This document shows, in pieces, positions 9,536-17,568 of a stretch of 64,000 nucleotides of DNA. The stretch is taken from contig JAFEFH010000001.1 in assembly GCA_018240695.1 (NCBI GenBank), positions 1 to 64,000 of the forward strand, given 5' to 3'. The position numbers were made by a program, and so were the translations under genes. Under the pieces are notes generated by a model. It saw only the letters and a list, made by a program, of their open reading frames with translations, ran no database searches and was not told the DNA's origin. The stretch's first letter is position 1; every line of letters starts with the position of its first letter. This DNA is from Pseudomonadota bacterium. Its GTDB lineage: Bacteria > Pseudomonadota > Alphaproteobacteria > Reyranellales > Reyranellaceae.

Positions 9536-10930
9536 ATGGCCAAGATCAAACTCACGAAGAGCGTAGTCGACGCAGCCACTTTCTGCGCAAAGGAGTACGA
9601 ACTGCGCGACACCGTCGTGCCTGGGTTTCTTCTGAAGGTAACCCCCGCTGGCCGAAAAGTCTTCATGATCCAGTATCGGACCAATGCCGGAGAGCGCAGG
9701 AAGCCCGCAATCGGCCGGTTCGGTGAGCTTACAGTCGAGCAAGCACGTTCGATTGCCCAAGATTGGCTTGCGGACGTGCGCAAAGGCAAGGATCCAAGCG
9801 CCGAGAAAACTGCTGCCAGAGACGCTCCGAGTGTGAAGGAACTCTGCCCGAAATTCATAGAAGACTACTCGAAGCCAAAGAATCGGCCGAAAACTGTTGA
9901 GAGCAACCAAGGCTATATCGACCGCCACATAATTCCCAGTCTTGGGACCCTCAAGGTTCGTGAAGTCACCCGGTCAGATGTCTCGAGCCTCGTTACCCGA
10001 ATGAAGAAAATTCCGGTGACCGCCAATCGCGTTCTGTCCTGTCTGCGCAAGATGTTCAACATGGCTGAGGTCTGGGGCTTCCGCGACGACGGCACCAATC
10101 CGTGTCGCCACATCCCGAAGTACCCCGAGAACGGCAAGACGAAGCTGATCGCCGACGAGGAGATGTTTCGACTGTTTAGCTATCTAGAACGCGCAGATGT
10201 GGAGGGCTTGGAGCACCCGTTCCTCACTCTCGCGATCCGCCTGCAATTCGCCTTTGCGGCGCGAATGTCGGAGATCATCAGCATGGAATGGGGCTGGGTT
10301 GACTTTACAAATCGTCGTGTTGTCTGGCCGGACAGCAAGACCGGCGAAATCTCGAAGCCCATGAGCGAGGATGTCGTCGCGCTTCTTACGAACGCACCGC
10401 GCCTGGAAGGTTCGCCCTACGTCGTGCCCTCCATCTTCAAAGCGGACCGACCGATGTCCGCGATCACTTACTCTAGAGGCTGGAAGCGCGTCCTCGAGCG
10501 AGCGGAGATCCCACATGTGGGGACGCACGGAATCCGGCACCGTGCCACTACTGAGATTGCGAATTCCGGCGTTCCGCTAAAAGTCGGAATGCAACTCACG
10601 GCGCACAAGACGGTCACGCAGTTCATGCGATACGTCCATATTGAGGACGACCCGGTTCGGGCCGCTGCCGAGACTGTCTCGTCGCGCAGGCTCGTCTTAC
10701 TTGCCGGCCAGCGAACTAGTACACAACCTGCTCACAACCTGATGGTGGTACAGCCCGCCAAGCTGTTGAGAGTGCCAGTTGCCACGCCCGCAGGCTTCGG
10801 CGACGGACAGTACAGCTCCAAGACAAAGCTCGGAAATTACCGCCCCTTCCGACATCGGTCGGGAGCAAATCGTGCAGCTCCGCCCGGAACAAAACGCACC
10901 AGGAAAGCTCGATTGGTTGCCGCGGAATAG
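9536..10930 (+). CDS. int: Tyrosine-type site-specific integrase
   Basis: This 464-aa protein has an N-terminal DUF4102-like arm-binding domain (GFLLKVTPAGRK, then IGRFGELTVEQAR), a SAM-like core-binding domain and a C-terminal catalytic domain. The visible catalytic residues are Arg in AARMSEI, His/Arg in HGIRHR, His in TAHK and the nucleophile Tyr in MRYVH. The P4/ICE integrase family integrates into the 3' ends of tRNA genes, and this gene sits about 180 bp from a truncated tRNA-Leu. The ATG at 9536 was chosen because the DUF4102-like domain begins there. The frame stays open upstream to 9380, but that part reads through the att region. The C-terminal 50 residues are a low-complexity basic tail. 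Confidence 0.93.
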   Translation: MAKIKLTKSVVDAATFCAKEYELRDTVVPGFLLKVTPAGRKVFMIQYRTNAGERRKPAIGRFGELTVEQARSIAQDWLADVRKGKDPSAEKTAARDAPSVKELCPKFIEDYSKPKNRPKTVESNQGYIDRHIIPSLGTLKVREVTRSDVSSLVTRMKKIPVTANRVLSCLRKMFNMAEVWGFRDDGTNPCRHIPKYPENGKTKLIADEEMFRLFSYLERADVEGLEHPFLTLAIRLQFAFAARMSEIISMEWGWVDFTNRRVVWPDSKTGEISKPMSEDVVALLTNAPRLEGSPYVVPSIFKADRPMSAITYSRGWKRVLERAEIPHVGTHGIRHRATTEIANSGVPLKVGMQLTAHKTVTQFMRYVHIEDDPVRAAAETVSSRRLVLLAGQRTSTQPAHNLMVVQPAKLLRVPVATPAGFGDGQYSSKTKLGNYRPFRHRSGANRAAPPGTKRTRKARLVAAE

Positions 10931-11440
10931 TTAAGACCGCAGCTCGCGACTACCCGCGCGAAAGGGTATCTCTTGCCGCTCGGCCCAATTCGCATCCTAT
11001 TACTAACTTCCCATTGAACGGGTGAACTCCTGGCGGTTGAAACCGGCAAGAGCTTTCACGCGTCGAGGCGAGAAGTCTCCGCGCGCCAGAGCCTAGCGAA
11101 TTTGGCGCAACTTTGCCTCGGCATTGTGACGCTCGCGCGAACCTTCGGGCAGGCCGCCCATCGCGCCCGCGATCTCGGTGAGCAGACCGCATAACTCGAG
11201 GCGGGTCATGCGCAAGAGCTCGATCAGCGACAGTACCTTTATGGATTCCTTCTTTTCATTGGGCTGCGCCAATCGCAGTCTTCTGGCGGAGGCGACAGCG
11301 ACGAAGGAGGCGGCAGCACCGCTTGCGACCGTAACGATGAGGAGGAGCGCGCTGGCGCTTGCGGCACACAGCCGACGAAGTTGCGATAAAGCCTCAGAAA
11401 GGATGCGGCGCGTGCTAAATAAGGGAGGAGGAAACAAATT
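10931..11440. other. Intergenic stretch with a small gene remnant
   Basis: This 510-bp stretch lies between the integrase and the Lit-like gene. Apart from the minus-strand small-protein remnant listed separately, I see no convincing gene. A 3' GGGAGGAGG ribosome-binding site just before 11441 serves the Lit-like gene. Confidence 0.5.
11093..11254 (-). pseudogene. Remnant of a small LIELLRMTR-type rhizobial protein
   Basis: The minus strand encodes a segment containing SLIELLRMTR, then LPEGSRERHNA, then LRQIR and a stop. This resembles a small (about 60 aa) protein often found in Hyphomicrobiales accessory regions. No ATG in a sensible position precedes it: the nearest upstream ATG is out of frame, and only rare start codons are available in frame. 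The usual C-terminal extension after LRxIR is also missing. I therefore call it a probable fragment. Function is unknown. Confidence 0.4.
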
Positions 11441-12379
11441 ATGACTAATCCGAAGACTGCCGTTATCAACCTCATGAATGGGGTTGCTCCCGAACGCCGC
11501 GCGGAGATCGCCGCGCTGTGGGATCGGTACAAGCCCGACGTCGATCTCTCCGTAGATGCTAAGAACACGACGATGATGGCCAGCAAGGACCACATCGTCT
11601 TCGACCAGAAGACCATTGACGTTTATTGGCTCATCGGTTTCGCCGGCTGGAAGGCGATTGAGACTTACAGCGCGTTGATCATGCTGGCGGTGGCGGCCGG
11701 CCAACCCATCGGGGCCGCCATCAAGGCGGACAACGCGTTGGGCGAATTTGAGCGAAGCTTTAAGGAGAGGCTTCAAGCGGCACAGACCCTCATTAACACC
11801 GACACCCTAGATGGTGTCGAATGGCCGCCGGATCTTCCTCACCCGACTGCCAATCGGGAGGACATGACAAACGATCAGGACAGAGCCGCCTACGACATTG
11901 TCCAGGTCGCTACGGGGTTCATCCTCTTGCATGAGTTCAAGCACGTCATGCTGGATCGCGACGGCGAGAGGCCCAAGGACCGTCGCGAAGAAGAACTCGC
12001 CTGCGATGTATGGGCGCGCTCTTTCGTCATGGAGAAAATCGGGGAGTATGTAGCGAGCAGCGGCCAGCCCTATGAGAAGGTTCTCAGGTTGCGATCCATG
12101 GGCTTGGCCGTCGCAGCCCTCATTCTCTACGAGATCACGCCGTCCTGGGACCACGGCGGCAATAAGGACTATTTCTCGCTCGCAACGCGCCTACGCGCGA
12201 TCCTTCAGGGTACCAACCTGCCGCCCAATGACTCGTTCTGGCTGTTGGCCGCCGGATTGCTGATTGGAATGTTAAGGAAGACGAGGCTGCCCATCGACGC
12301 TGGATCGATGTCGGCGCGCGATCTCGCCGACTATCTCATGGAGAGGATGGACCCGGAGGCAATGCACGAGGCCCCCTAA
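11441..12379 (+). CDS. Lit-like phage-exclusion protease (peptidase U49 type)
   Basis: The protein is 312 aa. It carries the zinc-protease motif H164-E165-F-K-H168, followed by an acidic cluster and D189 in EEELACDVWA, which matches the Lit/peptidase U49 layout. E. coli Lit cleaves elongation factor Tu when triggered by the T4 Gol peptide and aborts phage growth. This gene may do the same or a related job, but that is family-level inference. Two moderately hydrophobic segments flank the motif. The start has a strong Shine-Dalgarno (GGAGGAGG). It is the first cargo gene inside the integrase and sits among other defence-like genes. Confidence 0.8.
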   Translation: MTNPKTAVINLMNGVAPERRAEIAALWDRYKPDVDLSVDAKNTTMMASKDHIVFDQKTIDVYWLIGFAGWKAIETYSALIMLAVAAGQPIGAAIKADNALGEFERSFKERLQAAQTLINTDTLDGVEWPPDLPHPTANREDMTNDQDRAAYDIVQVATGFILLHEFKHVMLDRDGERPKDRREEELACDVWARSFVMEKIGEYVASSGQPYEKVLRLRSMGLAVAALILYEITPSWDHGGNKDYFSLATRLRAILQGTNLPPNDSFWLLAAGLLIGMLRKTRLPIDAGSMSARDLADYLMERMDPEAMHEAP

Positions 12380-12444
12380 GCCGCCACCTCTCGCCAAGGC
12401 GGCCGAGTAGAGTCCGGTCCGGCGTGCCGGACGCGCCAAGGTCT

Positions 12445-13626
12445 CTAGGTTCCTGTCTGAAGCGGAGCCGGGAAATGGGCTGCGTGATAGTTCGTAAGCG
12501 TGCGTTCCGCGACTTCGTAACCGTGACGGGAAATTCGATCGAACGCGTCCGTCGTAACGGCGTTGAGATCGGTCGGATAGTTCGCGACGCTGTCGACATT
12601 CTCTTCGGAGGAGAACGCGTCGTAGTCGGACGGTGATGCGTTGCGTCCGGCCTTCAGATCAAGATTGCGGTTGGAGTTGCCCATGCGGACGAGAACGCCC
12701 TGGACTTCGCCCCGCATGATCGCGCCGACGAGCATGCGGCTCCTGAGCGCGCGGATTTGGTCGCTGGCAATGCTGAACAGGCGCGGCGTGGCGAGGCGTC
12801 CTTTGAGGAGATTGGCGAGGGGTGGCGTGGGCGACGCCATCCCGAGCGGACCTGATGCATCGCTGCAAATCAGGAAATCGCAATCCACGAGGCCGCGGTC
12901 GATCTTGTAGACCGGCTCGAGTCCGAGATTTTCGTAAGCGCCGCCGTCCCAGAGATTGACCGCCGCAAGCGACGGCGAGGCGGCCTCGAGCGGTTTGCGC
13001 GTGGCGGGATCTGTTCGGTACCAGCCGGCCTTTGGGAGATCGAACCGCAGCGCGCCGATGGCGTAGGGCACGGCCGCGGACGCGGCCACGGCGCGAGCGA
13101 GTGGGAAGCGCGGTTCGTAGTGGCGACCGAAACGCCAGTCGCCCATCTCGCGCTTCGAGAAGCGCCAATTCTTCCCGGTCTCGATGCAGGTGGTATTGAT
13201 CCACCATGTCGGCGTCTCGGGCAGGTCGTTCAAATCCGTTTTGATGTTCCATTGCCGATCGAGAAGGTCGGTCAGAATTTCCGCGCGGTGGTGCAAAAGG
13301 CGGCTCCGATGCCGTGCGACGCCGCGCCAGCCGAGGGCGCCGAGGCTGAAGAGATCGCGCGTCGTCAGAAGCTGCCGGAGCTCGGGAAAGATGCGCTCGC
13401 GATAGAGCGACGAGCCCGGCCAGCGCATCGAACTCGCCGTAATGACGGCCGCCGACACGAGGCTCCCGCCCGACACAGTCGACAGGACCGAGACCCGTTC
13501 CAGGGCCCCGCGGTCGGCCAGGAGGCGAAGAACGCCGAGGTGGAAGACCGCCGCGCGGACCCCGCCGCCGGACAGGACCAACCCGATCTTTCCGAGGCTG
13601 GAGGGGTCGTTTCCTTCAGTGCCCAT
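12445..13626 (-). CDS. Patatin-like phospholipase
   Basis: This 393-aa protein has the patatin oxyanion motif LSGGGVRAA near residue 18-26, the nucleophile elbow STVSGGS with Ser52, and a DGG catalytic Asp motif (LWDGGAYENLG) in the second half. Patatin-like lipases hydrolyse membrane phospholipids and are common effectors in bacterial defence, for example CapV in CBASS. I chose the ATG at 13626 because GGGGAAAG lies just upstream; a longer frame reaches 13749 but has no ribosome-binding site. It is divergent from the E2/E1/JAMM operon across a 137-bp gap and could be the effector of that operon. No CD-NTase is present. Confidence 0.85.
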   Translation of the reverse strand: MGTEGNDPSSLGKIGLVLSGGGVRAAVFHLGVLRLLADRGALERVSVLSTVSGGSLVSAAVITASSMRWPGSSLYRERIFPELRQLLTTRDLFSLGALGWRGVARHRSRLLHHRAEILTDLLDRQWNIKTDLNDLPETPTWWINTTCIETGKNWRFSKREMGDWRFGRHYEPRFPLARAVAASAAVPYAIGALRFDLPKAGWYRTDPATRKPLEAASPSLAAVNLWDGGAYENLGLEPVYKIDRGLVDCDFLICSDASGPLGMASPTPPLANLLKGRLATPRLFSIASDQIRALRSRMLVGAIMRGEVQGVLVRMGNSNRNLDLKAGRNASPSDYDAFSSEENVDSVANYPTDLNAVTTDAFDRISRHGYEVAERTLTNYHAAHFPAPLQTGT

Positions 13627-13763
13627 GCCGACTTTCCCCACATTTACGAATCTACGGGCAACCATACCGCAGCCAGTTGACTCCCCGATTCCGATCTGCG
13701 ATCTTCCGTCCGTTATCGCACAGTCGCACGATCGCACGATAGTGTACACAAGGAGAACAGAAA
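13627..13763. promoter_or_regulatory. Divergent intergenic region between the patatin gene and the E1/E2 operon
   Basis: This 137-bp gap separates two outward-facing transcription units and must hold both promoters. A ribosome-binding site AAGGAG lies directly before 13764, and GGGGAAAG lies before the patatin start on the other strand. A run of CGCAC/CGATCGCACGAT around 13717-13740 contains repeated GATCGCAC/CGCACGAT words that could be an operator. I cannot place the promoters exactly. Confidence 0.45.
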
Positions 13764-13949
13764 ATGCCGAGGCCGTCCGTTACCGAGCTCGAAGCGATCC
13801 TTCAGCGCGAAGACGAAGTCGAAATCGAAATCCTCCCTAACGGTGAGGTGCGCGCCAAGGATCAGACCACCGCGACCGAGCGCGGCGGTCGCAAGCCCCT
13901 GACGATGCGCGAAGACCTCGGCGGCGAGTACGGGGGAGCGCGCTCATGA
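13764..13949 (+). CDS. 61-aa first gene of the ubiquitin-like operon; candidate modifier or accessory protein
   Basis: The protein is 61 aa with an excellent Shine-Dalgarno (AAGGAG) and an ATGA overlap with the following E2 gene, so it is very likely translated. It has an N-terminal helix, a likely beta-hairpin (EVEIEILPNGEVRAKD), and a C-terminus with three Gly-Gly pairs: residues 41-42, 53-54 and 57-58, the last followed by only Ala-Arg-Ser. It is too short to be sure of a beta-grasp fold, although ThiS-like proteins are only slightly longer. Removal of the last three residues by the JAMM protease of the operon would expose a C-terminal Gly-Gly. That is hypothesis; it could equally be a regulator or a substrate. 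Confidence 0.7.
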   Translation: MPRPSVTELEAILQREDEVEIEILPNGEVRAKDQTTATERGGRKPLTMREDLGGEYGGARS

Positions 13950-14326
13950 ACGTGCAGCGCGTCCGGGCGGAGATCGTGCAGGCCGCCGCCCATTTCCCGA
14001 ACATCGATACCTTCACCACGACCGACGGCGGCGTCTACATCAAGGCTGCTCTCCAGACCTCGGTCGGGCAGGCCTACGTGATCGCGATCACGTTCGTCGG
14101 CTATCCGAACAGCATGCCGAAGGTCACGGTGATCACGCCGGCGGTGCAGCACAGCATGCACATGTACAAGGGCGGCTACATCTGCTTCATGCACCCGAGC
14201 TACTGGAATCCGGCGCGCCACGACCTCAAATACGTGCTGATGCAGGCGGCCGTTTGGCTGAACAAGCACGAGATCTACAAGCAGAGGGGCGTATGGCCCG
14301 GCCCCTCCCTGGCGCACGCGTCATGA
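13946..14326 (+). CDS. E2/UBC-like conjugating protein
   Basis: At 126 aa this is a bare UBC-fold domain. Diagnostic features are YPNSMPKV (the E2 YPxxxP element at about 53-60), then HSMHMYKGGYICF with the predicted catalytic Cys80, and Trp87-x-Pro89 downstream, matching the E2 ICxxxxxxWxP pattern. It should accept a ubiquitin-like protein or small molecule from the E1-like protein as a thioester and pass it on. It overlaps the genes on both sides by 4 bp (ATGA). Bacterial E2 proteins of this kind occur in operons with E1 and JAMM proteins. Confidence 0.88.
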   Translation: MNVQRVRAEIVQAAAHFPNIDTFTTTDGGVYIKAALQTSVGQAYVIAITFVGYPNSMPKVTVITPAVQHSMHMYKGGYICFMHPSYWNPARHDLKYVLMQAAVWLNKHEIYKQRGVWPGPSLAHAS

Positions 14327-14859
14327 GGATCGACTTCACGCCGCTCCCGATGACGGAACTTCGGACGCGTCCGGGAGAAATCCTCGACCGCGTCGCCGAG
14401 GACGGCGAGGCCTTCGTCATCGAGCGCAACGGCCGGCAGCGCGCCTGTCTCGTTCCGATCTCGGTCTTCCTTCCCGATATCTCTCCGGCGCGCATCACCC
14501 GCGAACTCGACGAGCTTGAGAAGGCGGGCGAAGTCGCACAGACCACGATCAACGACGCCCGTGAAGTCGCGATCACCGTGAAGCAGCAGCAGAGCGACTG
14601 CGCCTACACGATCATCATCACACTACCCCACAACTATCCGAATTCCTGCCCGCGGGTTTACGTCGGCGAGCTGAAGGACGACGCCCCGCATCGCTTCGCC
14701 GACGGCGCGCTCTGCATCTTCGGCGTCGTTGGCGCCTGGAACCCCGGCAAACATACGGCGCGGGATGCGCTCGAAAACGCGCGTCGCTGGCTCGGCGGCT
14801 ACGAGGCGTGGCAACTCACCGGCGCATGGCCAGAGGCAGGATCGCAGCATGGACAGTAA
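14323..14859 (+). CDS. Phd/YefM-like antitoxin domain fused to a second E2/UBC-like domain
   Basis: The protein is 178 aa. Residues 5-50 match the Phd/YefM antitoxin fold pattern: ELR, GEILDRV, then FVIERNGRQRACLVPI. Residues 60-80 form a charged helix. Residues 95-170 are a second UBC-like domain with YPNSCPRV, the candidate catalytic Cys131 in GALCIF, and W139-x-P141. The start ATG overlaps the upstream stop (ATGA); an alternative TTG at 14254 is less likely. The Phd part normally binds DNA or a toxin, so this E2 may be recruited to DNA, autoregulate the operon, or recognise a protein target. I know of no established system with this fusion. Confidence 0.82.
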   Translation: MRIDFTPLPMTELRTRPGEILDRVAEDGEAFVIERNGRQRACLVPISVFLPDISPARITRELDELEKAGEVAQTTINDAREVAITVKQQQSDCAYTIIITLPHNYPNSCPRVYVGELKDDAPHRFADGALCIFGVVGAWNPGKHTARDALENARRWLGGYEAWQLTGAWPEAGSQHGQ

Positions 14860-15706
14860 GAGCAAGCTCTTCGAGCGGATCGAACGACTCTACGACGTCG
14901 GCCTCATCGGCCAGGCGAAGGTCCTCGTCGCCGGCTGCGGCTCGGGCGGCAGCCAGGTCGCGCTGCAATTGGCGATGTCCGGCATCCGCAATTTCAGCCT
15001 CTACGACAACCAGACGCTCGGCGAGGAGAACGTCATCCGCCACGCCTGCGGCTTGCGCTATGTCGGCTGGAACAAGACCGAAGCCCTGCTCGACCTGCTC
15101 CGGGACCGCAACCCCGAGATCAAGGCCGAGATTCACAACGAGGATTTGATGGAGACAGTTGATCTCGACGATCGCGTCCGTGACGCAAGCGTCGTGATCC
15201 TCGCGACGGACAACGAGCCGTCGCGGTTCCGGCTGAACGAAGCCTGCGTTCGCACTGGCACGCCCTTCGTCGTCGGCAAGGTGTTCACGCGCGGCATCGG
15301 CGGCGAAGTCTTCGCCTACCGGCCGAAGGAAGGCGGCTGCCTCGGCTGCCTCGAAATGCTGCTGGAGCGCTCGAAGTTTCGCGACAAGGTCCGCGAAATC
15401 GATCTCGTCAGCCAGGAAGAGCGTGACGCGATGTACGGGCTGCCGGTGGCCGAGATCAAGGACTCGCCGGGCCTGAACGTCGACATCGCCTTCATCACGA
15501 ACTTCCACACGCGCTTCGCGCTCGACGCGATCGCGCGGCGGTTGCCCGAGCGGCCGAGAAACATGGAGCCGATCCCCGGCAACTACGTGGCGTGGGGCAA
15601 TCGCCCCGTCCATCCCTTCGACAAGCACTTCCAGATCGAGAAGATGAGTTTGCCTCCGCTCGATGCCTGCAAGATCTGCCAGGAGGAGAACGGCGATGAT
15701 GTTTAA
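14849..15706 (+). CDS. ThiF/E1-like adenylyltransferase
   Basis: This 285-aa protein has the nucleotide-binding loop GCGSGGSQ at 29-36, the E1-type LGEENVIRHACG segment (57-68) with Asn-x-x-Arg, and D121 and N130 in the ATP/Mg region. Two CxxC pairs, C164/C167 and C274/C277, probably bind zinc. This is the E1/MoeB/ThiF fold, which adenylates the C-terminus of a ubiquitin-like protein. There is no separate catalytic-Cys domain or Ub-fold domain. It overlaps the Phd-E2 gene by 11 bp and the JAMM gene by 11 bp. It should be the activating enzyme for the two E2-like proteins. Confidence 0.92.
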   Translation: MDSKSKLFERIERLYDVGLIGQAKVLVAGCGSGGSQVALQLAMSGIRNFSLYDNQTLGEENVIRHACGLRYVGWNKTEALLDLLRDRNPEIKAEIHNEDLMETVDLDDRVRDASVVILATDNEPSRFRLNEACVRTGTPFVVGKVFTRGIGGEVFAYRPKEGGCLGCLEMLLERSKFRDKVREIDLVSQEERDAMYGLPVAEIKDSPGLNVDIAFITNFHTRFALDAIARRLPERPRNMEPIPGNYVAWGNRPVHPFDKHFQIEKMSLPPLDACKICQEENGDDV

Positions 15707-16634
15707 GCGCGCCGAGGGCGTCGAGCTCCAGATTCCCCGCGCGGCGGTCGGGGCAATCTTCGACGAGTGCGATCGTTACGACGTCGACGAAACCGGCGGC
15801 CGCATCCTTGGAACCTACAAGGGCGGCGATCGCCGGCTCGGCATCACGGTCAGCGGCGTCATCGAGCCTGGCCCGAACGCCCAGCGGTCGCAGACCTATT
15901 TCAAGCAGGACGGCGAGTATCAGGAGTCGGTGTTCCGGCGGGTCGAGGACCACGTCCCGGAAATCGAGCACCTGGGCAACTGGCATACGCATCATGTGAA
16001 CGGTCTCCGCCACCTGAGCGGTGGCGACATCGAGACTTACTTTCGCACCGTAAATCGCCCGACGCACAACACCGACTTCTTCTATGCCCTGCTCGTGACG
16101 GAGCGCGTGCCGGGCAAAAGCGGTCTTCAGCGCTACATCTTCAAGAACTACCTCATGCGTCGGAACGACGACAATGTTTATGAAATCCCCGCGAGCGCCG
16201 TGACCTTGGTCGATGCGCCGCTCGTCTGGCCGGCATCGGAGGAAAGCGTGCCCAGGAAGGTCAAGACGCGGTCGGCGGAAGCCGTTCCGACCATGGATCT
16301 GGTTCATGATCAGGACGTGGTTTCTCAGTTCTTCCCGAAGGTGAAGATGCTGAAGTCGGCCGAGCTCGGGATTTACTGGCGCGGCACCTTGCGGACGGCG
16401 GACGGCGCCGATCTCGAGGTGGTGGTTCTCCGTGACAGCGACGCGCCGCACGGTTGCGCGGTCACGCTTCGCAACGCGCCCGATGTTCTCGAGCCAGTGA
16501 CGAAGGCTCTGGCCAAGGAAGTGTTTCCGAATGCGCGCTCGGCACTGGTCGCCGCCGAGCGGGCGTGTAACGCGCAGCTTCTGGCGACCGCAACTTCGGC
16601 TAAGAAAAAACGGGGGCGTCTATGGATGTTCTGA
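15696..16634 (+). CDS. JAB/JAMM (MPN+) metalloprotease with C-terminal extension
   Basis: This 312-aa protein has the JAMM signature: E32 in the N-terminal strand, H97-x-H99 (in WHTHH), then S108-x-x-D111. All zinc ligands and the catalytic Glu appear intact. JAMM proteins cut isopeptide bonds or trim ubiquitin-like precursors. Residues after about 200 form a second, unassigned region with a basic C-terminus (KKKRGR). The start is preceded by AGGAGG. It overlaps the upstream E1-like gene and the downstream MBL-fold gene, which points to strict co-expression. It probably processes or removes the modifier handled by the E1 and E2 proteins. Confidence 0.92.
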   Translation: MMFKRAEGVELQIPRAAVGAIFDECDRYDVDETGGRILGTYKGGDRRLGITVSGVIEPGPNAQRSQTYFKQDGEYQESVFRRVEDHVPEIEHLGNWHTHHVNGLRHLSGGDIETYFRTVNRPTHNTDFFYALLVTERVPGKSGLQRYIFKNYLMRRNDDNVYEIPASAVTLVDAPLVWPASEESVPRKVKTRSAEAVPTMDLVHDQDVVSQFFPKVKMLKSAELGIYWRGTLRTADGADLEVVVLRDSDAPHGCAVTLRNAPDVLEPVTKALAKEVFPNARSALVAAERACNAQLLATATSAKKKRGRLWMF

Positions 16635-17476
16635 CTCTTTTTGTCGATCAGGGTGCGTTGGCGGGTGTTCGGGTCGGCGGCGAGGGCATCGTGATCGATG
16701 CTCACATGCCGCAGTGTGAGAATGTGAGCCCGGAAGAAATCCAGCAAAGCCTCTCGAGCTATTTCCGCGGCGTCGACGTTCGCGGATTTGTTCTGACGGG
16801 CTTCGACTCGGACCACGCGCATGATCTCGGCGTCGATTGGGTTTTGACCAACCTCAAGCCCGCCTGGATCATGTATCCGAAGTACTACAAGGATACGGAT
16901 TGCGCGCGGGCGGTGTTCAACGCTATCAACAAGCATGAGCGGCGACGCGAGGGCACCGCCCGGCCGCTGATCCGTCACTCGGTCCGCCTCGACAAGATGG
17001 AGTCGCGCTTCATTCCGGGGCTCGGCGCAAACTTCTCGGTCGAGCTCTTCTCCCCGCACTTCGAGGACATGGATACCTCGAATAATTGCAGCATCGTGGC
17101 GAAGATCGTCGGCAAGGACGCGACGGGCTTCAGCTACCTCGCGACCGGCGATACCGAGATCGACCGCTGGGAGACGATCAGCCGGATCTTCGGCGATCGG
17201 CTGGCGTCCGACGTGATGGCCGCGTCCCATCACGGCTCGATCTCCGGCGTCTACCCGCAGGCGCTTTTGGACATCAGCCCCAACACGGTGCTCATCAGCG
17301 CCGGGGTGGACAGCCAGTATGATCACCCCCACGGCGCGTCGCTCCTGGCCTATCAGGCCGTCGCCGAGCATGTGTGGGCGACGAACGCCGGGGGCGTTGG
17401 CCAGAACCTGCTTACGCGCCGTCGCGGCACGGACTTCGAGACGGTGGTGTTTCAGCACGCGAAGGCGGCGGCATAG
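16622..17476 (+). CDS. Metallo-beta-lactamase-fold hydrolase, ComEC-like subtype
   Basis: The protein is 284 aa. The metal motif region reads F61-D-S-D64-H65-A-H67-D; the ComEC-type SHxDxDH pattern is present with Phe replacing the first His. Further ligands appear as Asp in TGDTEID, the His pair in ASHHGS and His in YDHPHG. This is the ComEC/Rec2-like MBL branch, which includes nucleases and phosphodiesterases. It is the last gene of the operon and overlaps the JAMM gene by 13 bp. It could be an effector nuclease or a small-molecule hydrolase; the missing His could lower activity or leave a mono-metal site. Confidence 0.85.
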   Translation: MDVLTLFVDQGALAGVRVGGEGIVIDAHMPQCENVSPEEIQQSLSSYFRGVDVRGFVLTGFDSDHAHDLGVDWVLTNLKPAWIMYPKYYKDTDCARAVFNAINKHERRREGTARPLIRHSVRLDKMESRFIPGLGANFSVELFSPHFEDMDTSNNCSIVAKIVGKDATGFSYLATGDTEIDRWETISRIFGDRLASDVMAASHHGSISGVYPQALLDISPNTVLISAGVDSQYDHPHGASLLAYQAVAEHVWATNAGGVGQNLLTRRRGTDFETVVFQHAKAAA

Positions 17477-17568
17477 CCTTTGCTCAATAGTGAATAAGAG
17501 ATTCGCGTTGGCTGAGACCGGGCAGCCAACACGAGTTCGAGCAGACGCCCGGCGAGAAGTGAGGATCG

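Noticed and set aside
12445-17476. Complete CBASS system
   Set aside because: No CD-NTase/cyclase gene lies in this block, although patatin, E1/E2 and JAMM parts are present.
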